The position numbers and the translations under genes are program-made. A DNA stretch of 64,000 bases from Schistocephalus solidus (taxonomy: Eukaryota > Platyhelminthes > Cestoda > Diphyllobothriidea > Diphyllobothriidae), in assembly GCA_017591395.1 (NCBI GenBank), contig WEDG01001390.1, forward strand, positions 124,001-188,000, written 5' to 3'. Of this stretch, positions 58,744 to 64,000 are shown piece after piece; within the stretch, counting starts at the first letter, position 1, and each line of letters begins with the position of its first letter. The notes beneath the pieces were generated by a model. The model made no database searches and had not been told where the DNA came from. It saw nothing but the letters and a program-made list of their open reading frames with translations.

Positions 58744-59373
58744 GATCTTCTTGGTCTCCTTTGGCAAGTTCTCCCTGAATCTTCGCCGGTTCCATATGTT
58801 GTCGGGACAGCAGGTTATCCACCTCTCCCTGCCCCCTCAGACTGCCGATTTTGAGGAGGATGCATGTCACTCCATTTATTACATCCTCCCGTTTAATCTG
58901 TGCCTTCTCGCTCCCCTCTCCACTGTAAATCGCCCCCCCATTCTTCTTGCGCGAGGGGTTGCATAACCCAATCCGCCACCCTAAATGCGATACCAATCAC
59001 TTCCACCACCGCGGAGACAGTTATATCGTGCCTACTTATGTATGTGCGAACAACTCGGGCTTTGGCTCTCAGTGACACGCCTACCAACTGACTTTGTCTG
59101 ACCTTGACAGTGACTTCGTATCACTGGTCGTATAAGCATTCCCACCTCCATCTAACCGAGATGCCGTTTAATTTTCCGTTTTTGGAACGGGCCGAAACTT
59201 TATAATTTTTTATAAGCGTCCACAGAGGTGTCGATTTACCCTGGCAAAATAACAATTTTCCCTCTTTTTCCCCTCTCCACTCTGATTATTATTACCACCA
59301 GTAGCAAACTGCCTAAGTCTGTAGTTACGTTTATACAAAGTGCGCGTGTAAATCGATATACACGTAATATCTG
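58744..59373 (+). other. 3' flank of the SAM/AT-hook gene
   Basis: Probably 3' UTR in part. No canonical AATAAA was found close to the stop. Frames on both strands are short and overlap each other without domain signatures. Confidence 0.4.
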
Positions 59374-59782
59374 AGGATTTTTCATCTTTTGTACGCTGGG
59401 TGGTCTGACAACCGCAAGTGACTGCCGGCTGACAGGGTCTTGTGCAACGACCGCCAGCTTTGAAGCTTACGCAGATGCTGCAGAACTGAGCGAGTTTTTC
59501 CACCATAGTGTCACAGTGCCGGATCTTCTGCCTATGCGCTGTTTAAGCGCAGCCTTGTGCCCTGCAGTTCCGTCAGTTGTTCTTACAGCTTGCTGTCTGC
59601 CTGAACTGGAACAGCAGTTAAGTGATGGGTCACGGGCTGTCTTGGGTACCTCAGCTTCATCGGTGCCCCATCTGCCCCTTTCGGAGTGTAGTTCTAGAGC
59701 TGAATACAGAAGCTGCACATGTCGATGGCGGAAGCTCTGGATGAGGCTACTGCGTTTTCAGGGGAGGTTGACCGTCCGATAA
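59374..59782 (+). CDS. Uncharacterised open frame, 136 codons
   Basis: Open from just after a TGA (about 59371) to TAA-free end at 59782; the reading contains nine Cys residues and no domain I recognise. It lies about 630 bases after the SAM gene stop. There is no clear splice acceptor at its start or donor at its end, and the - strand is also open for 83 codons, so it may be chance or part of a 3' UTR. Listed because it is the only longish frame in this GC-richer patch. Confidence 0.2.
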
Positions 59783-62700
59783 GAGAAAGGGTGGTCGTGG
59801 TTATTTGCAACAGTGGTGGAAAGGACCGGCTCGCACTTACTGCCTTCGTGGCCTTGAGGGTCGTGTGAACGCGTGCTGCTGTGATGGCGCCAAAAGCACT
59901 TAATTCGCTCAGTTTTCAGCCTCGCTCATCTGCGGCGCTTATTTTCAAGTTCAACCTTGACATTTTGCACATCCGGCTGTATAGTCTCTGGTTTTCCGGA
60001 GCGCCCTTCCGAATATTTCATTTGCATATCGAAGTGGCATCTCGGTCGATTTGAGGGTTCGGCCATTCAGAAATCATTTCAGGAAGGATCTGAATTCTCA
60101 AGTTTCATCGGTTCCTTCCAGCGCGGTGGGCTTAGTTATGTCCCCATAGACAGTTCGCTGCGGTAAGCCTCGAGACCGGTTATTGGGATGGCTAAGGAAA
60201 AAATGCAGGAACCTCTGTTTGCCCTCTGAACTGTGGACGGCGTTCGTCATACGGATGTTAATCACTTCAAGGGGGCCTTGCCTGTGGGTGTGGATGATTG
60301 ACCGAGAACGCCCCGATCGGTTGGCACAGGTTTCCTGCGGGATGTGCACTGTAGACCAGCACGCAAGGCGCTGAAACCCGCCACTTTCCTCTATATATAA
60401 TGAAAGCCGTAGTATCTCGTGATGTAAATTATTTCATACAAAGACACCAAATGACTGATGGAGCCAGTAGGGACTGAACATACATAGCTGCCGCCTAACT
60501 GGATTCTTTCAACCGACCGGCTGTTCGTAACTGGGTGGGAGCAACCTAAGGCTATGTCAGTGGTTGCGCACACAGACAATTAGAGCAGACACCAAGAGGT
60601 ATCTTACGGCGACTGGTGATTTGTAGTCTGTCTTTAAGATTTTATTCGTCTGAAGGGTGATTGAATTGCCTGTCTTAACTCGAAACTATCCTACGGACTA
60701 CAGAATTACTGACTCGAATTTTCAAACGCGGACAAGCATTAAGTCTCGGATAGTAGTAAAAGCACTGGATGGTATAGTATGGAAAAGGCGACGGCGTCAC
60801 ACTATGCTTGAAACTCCATTTCGCCTTCTTAGACGTTGCGATGGTGGAAAAGTCGGTCTCCATCTCCCCCACCCACTCCCCTACACATCTCCCACCCGTG
60901 GCGTCCGGGAGTAAATGAACGAGAATGTAGTGATGCTGGCCGCCCTGTCGGCGTGACAGATTGTTCCAAGCTCTCCCGTTGTGGTTCGGTTTGGTGATAC
61001 GTACACCATCGTGCTACGACAGACTGTTCGTCTGTAATCCCACAAGCGTTGGTAATTACCCCTTTGCCTGTATTATGACTGTTGCTTGCGTCGGCTTTCG
61101 TTCTTCTATATACACAACAGTTTACATTTAAACCACGACGGAGCGCCTACGGCTTCGCGGCCATCGAGCTCGTTTCGCAGTAGTTGCCTTGTGGCGTAGT
61201 AGCTACTCTTAATTTATATGCGGGAATCCTACTCGATTATACAGCCATTCTGCGAGCCAGTCTTTTATAGTCTGATGAATGCAGAACCAGTTACCACGAT
61301 TATTCACTCATGCGCATAATGTATTGGAGGACAAAAATGGCAGACACAACCCGCTGGACCACAGTGTCTGTCAAGGTAACATGATACTTCGAGAAGTTCT
61401 TCCCTCTCCCATTTGGGATCCGACCTTTCAATCTTTGCGGAGTGGATCGCGGCGGAGGGCTGCTACCATATTGAGAATTTGAAAGCCTAGGCAATCACTG
61501 TGTCCAGGGTTCTAATTTTGGGATATTTTAGCAGCATCCTCTAGTTCAGAATTCTTAGCTGTCGCCCTGGAAACACAGAGTCGACTGATCGAAAATAGTG
61601 CCAGGAAAAGAACAACCTTCAAAAAAGGTCGGGCTATATCAAACGGAATATTGGCTGGGTGTCGCGTCAGTCGCTTAAAGCCGTAGCCGTTTCGCGTAGA
61701 AAATGTTCATCTGGGCAGAAGCATAGCAGAATAGTTTGCTGTCTGCTACCATATGGAATGATTGCCCAAACCTTCGGTCATATTAGGATTAATTGCCTGT
61801 TAGGTAAAAAAATACTAAAGGGTCTTCTTCAATAAGCACTATTGTGGTTAACTCACTACCCATGAGCGTATATTTGAAGGTTTGAATCCATGGTTCTGCT
61901 GGTTGTGACAACTGCGACAACTCTCACACGCCCTAATCATGGCCATGTGAATACCTGTGGTAGAAATGATGTATCTTTCTTATAGTAAAGTATAATGCCT
62001 AAAATATGTAGATCGGTTTCCATGACCATGCAATCTGAAATTGGCAAGTGTTTAAGTCCTCATCGAATGGCGTAAGGCAGATATTTGAAGTGTGAAGTCT
62101 TCAAGGGCGGTGGCATAGCTATGAAGAATTCTCAGTTGAGCAGTGTTACTGGCAGGATCCGGACCGATCATTGTTCATCGCCTGGAGTAGGCAGTTCAGC
62201 GGTGACTCTGTTCTCGATGTTGGTGCAGGGCTGTGATTTATTTTCAGGAATAATAGAAGTGAGCGGGTAAACTGCTTCCATAAATACATGTCGCTTTATG
62301 AGCATAAAAAAGGCCTACCCTGAATATAAAGAAACGCCCATTCCAAACGGCACTGATAAATGCCTCTTCTGATAGGCACGGTAGCTTCACACAATTTAAC
62401 CAAGGACATCAATCAGTTTACGTTTATCCGACCATGCCGAGAGGACGCCAGCTACGGTTTATGCGAATCGGTTAAGTGAACGACCTAGAAGCACGCGGAA
62501 GGTTGAGCGGCGTAATGACGACTGTCTTGCAGTTCAGTCACCGCGTAGATATAGTGCACGTCTCATTTACAAATGTTTGACTCCTGTCATGAGTGAATGA
62601 GAGAAAAAGAACGTCAGATCGAAGAAATAGTTATTTTATTTTCAAATCTGATCTGAAAAATCGAAGGAAAAGTCGCGCCATGTGGAATGCAAACCATGGC

Positions 62701-64000
62701 AATACTAAAACTGATGTTGAGTAACCGTTTACATAGGTCGAAATAGGCCGTGTGTGAACTTGAAAATCCAAGAATGGTACACTCCACAAGGATCAAAATA
62801 TTTGCTGAATGGATAGACCTTCATCATACCTCTGAAAGTTCCAGTTTCTTAACACCACAAAACTTACAGTGCATCACCATTTTAAAGCATTTGTACGATG
62901 TATCCTGTTAAAGTTCATAAGGATACATGAAAATTGTTTTTCTCGAAAAATTTGTCAACGATTTAATTTTGGTATGTTCTCTCATTCGTACTCCTTTCGG
63001 GCGTTAATCTCGCCATAACAAGTCCAAAAATGGTGAGCGCGATGAATCCTAGAGATTGTTAAAAATTTATTCCCAGTTGTTAACCAGGCTTTTCGACCGC
63101 GAATCGCTCACGTTGTTTGAAATAACCGCACATCATAGAATTGGGCCGAATTTTTATAAAAGGATCCTCAAAAACCTTACTTTTGCTGGATGTCATTGGT
63201 TAAATTTGTTCTCCGAATTAAAATGCGTTGCTTCACCTTCTGCCTGCCACTTCCCTTTACCTGAACACCAGGGTTAAGAAAGATGCTCTTTGCTGTTGAC
63301 GCGGAAGATTTGAAGGTGCATCAGCCCTTTGACATGCGATAAACATGCTATAGATAGAATGTCATTTAAAATAGAAAGAAAATGAAATATTAAAAATAGA
63401 TGGAATTTGCGAAACACGGTAACAACTCCAGGAAATATTGTCTACCCGCATCCCTACTGCGCTCACGAGACTTCTGCCATAATTATTTAAATTTTCCTAG
63501 TCCATGTCTTATTTTTTGGCTTCATTGAGTTCCTTTGCAGGACAAACCAGGAGCTACTTTGTCTTTTAACTAGTTATTGATCGCTCTCATAAATACCTTT
63601 TCGACTAAGAAGGGTTACTGTGCAGCCTTATCACAGGCTATTTCCAACAAGCCAGGGTGCCGGATTTGGCTTGCATTTCTTTTCGATCGGCCGCAAAAAC
63701 CACGCTTAGTACAAATGACTGCTTCAGCAATATGCATTTTTAACATTGATTTCGATACATTTACACATTCAAATATATTGCATAGAAAACCTGCACTGAA
63801 AAGTCTCTTTTTATTCCCAGTTGGTAGCAAATCATGTCTTCTTCAAAATGTATCTTTTGGTCTCGAAAGTTTATAATTATGATTTTTTAAGACCGTGCGA
63901 TATATATTTAAGTCGCATTTCGCCTATAGGTATATTAATGGCCCTTATGAAATACGCAGTATAGGCCACATCCATTGCACAGTTTTAGGCGCCCTGTGTG
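59783..64000. other. Stretch without recognisable gene
   Basis: Open frames are at most 99 codons (63577-63876) and the largest coincides with dispersed repeat C (63710-63895). No splice-bounded exon, no transposon end and no RNA gene were recognised. Confidence 0.5.
63710..63895 (+). repeat. Dispersed repeat C, copy 3
   Basis: AAATGACTGCTTCAGCAATA, TGCATTTTTAACATTGATTT, ACATTCAAATATATTG, AATGTATCTTTTGGTCTCGA, AAGTTTATAATTATGA and TTTTTTAAGACC follow the order seen at 25330-25545 and 4330-4520. Confidence 0.4.

Overview
The window reads as eukaryotic, intron-rich, repeat-laden flatworm DNA, most likely from a diphyllobothriidean tapeworm (Schistocephalus/Spirometra/Dibothriocephalus type). 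That assignment is an inference. It rests on the long introns with GT..AG borders, the many microsatellites, and a LINE protein of the endonuclease/reverse-transcriptase type with C-terminal C2H2 fingers that I associate with these worms. No bacterial genes, operons, CRISPR arrays, rRNA or intact tRNA genes are visible.

Two host genes can be supported, both on the + strand. The first (about 3.8-20.4 kb) is an internal part of a fibronectin type III repeat protein, FNDC3-like in style. It has three exons (3816-4062, 15283-15923, 19828-20437) whose splice phases agree. The third exon needs a one-base frame change at a run of five A (20072-20076). Its introns carry most of the short interspersed repeats. 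The second (about 55.0-58.7 kb) is a two-coding-exon gene for a nuclear protein with an AT-hook and a SAM domain of the Polycomb (Ph/SCM/L3MBTL) kind, about 496 residues. A CpG-rich block lies upstream and a phase-0 intron cuts the SAM domain.

Between them, 27.5-37.7 kb is a head-to-tail array of retroelements, all on the - strand: SINE, (TG)n, truncated LINE, (TG)n, SINE, SINE, (TG)n, full-length-like LINE, SINE, (TG)n. LINE and SINE share the same 3' end, which runs into (TG)n. Further LINE 3' fragments lie at 5.5-6.9 kb and 11.6-12.3 kb, and SINE copies at 8.3 and 17.9 kb.

Other repeats are a MITE family with terminal inverted repeats and telomere-like interior (about eight copies), a foldback element with roughly 100-bp arms at 17.4-17.7 kb, two weaker dispersed families, a 220-bp tandem repeat with a tRNA A-box-like motif at 42.6-43.0 kb, and long microsatellites. 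The remainder (most of 20.4-27.5, 37.7-50.4 and 59.8-64.0 kb) is AT-rich DNA in which I could support nothing.
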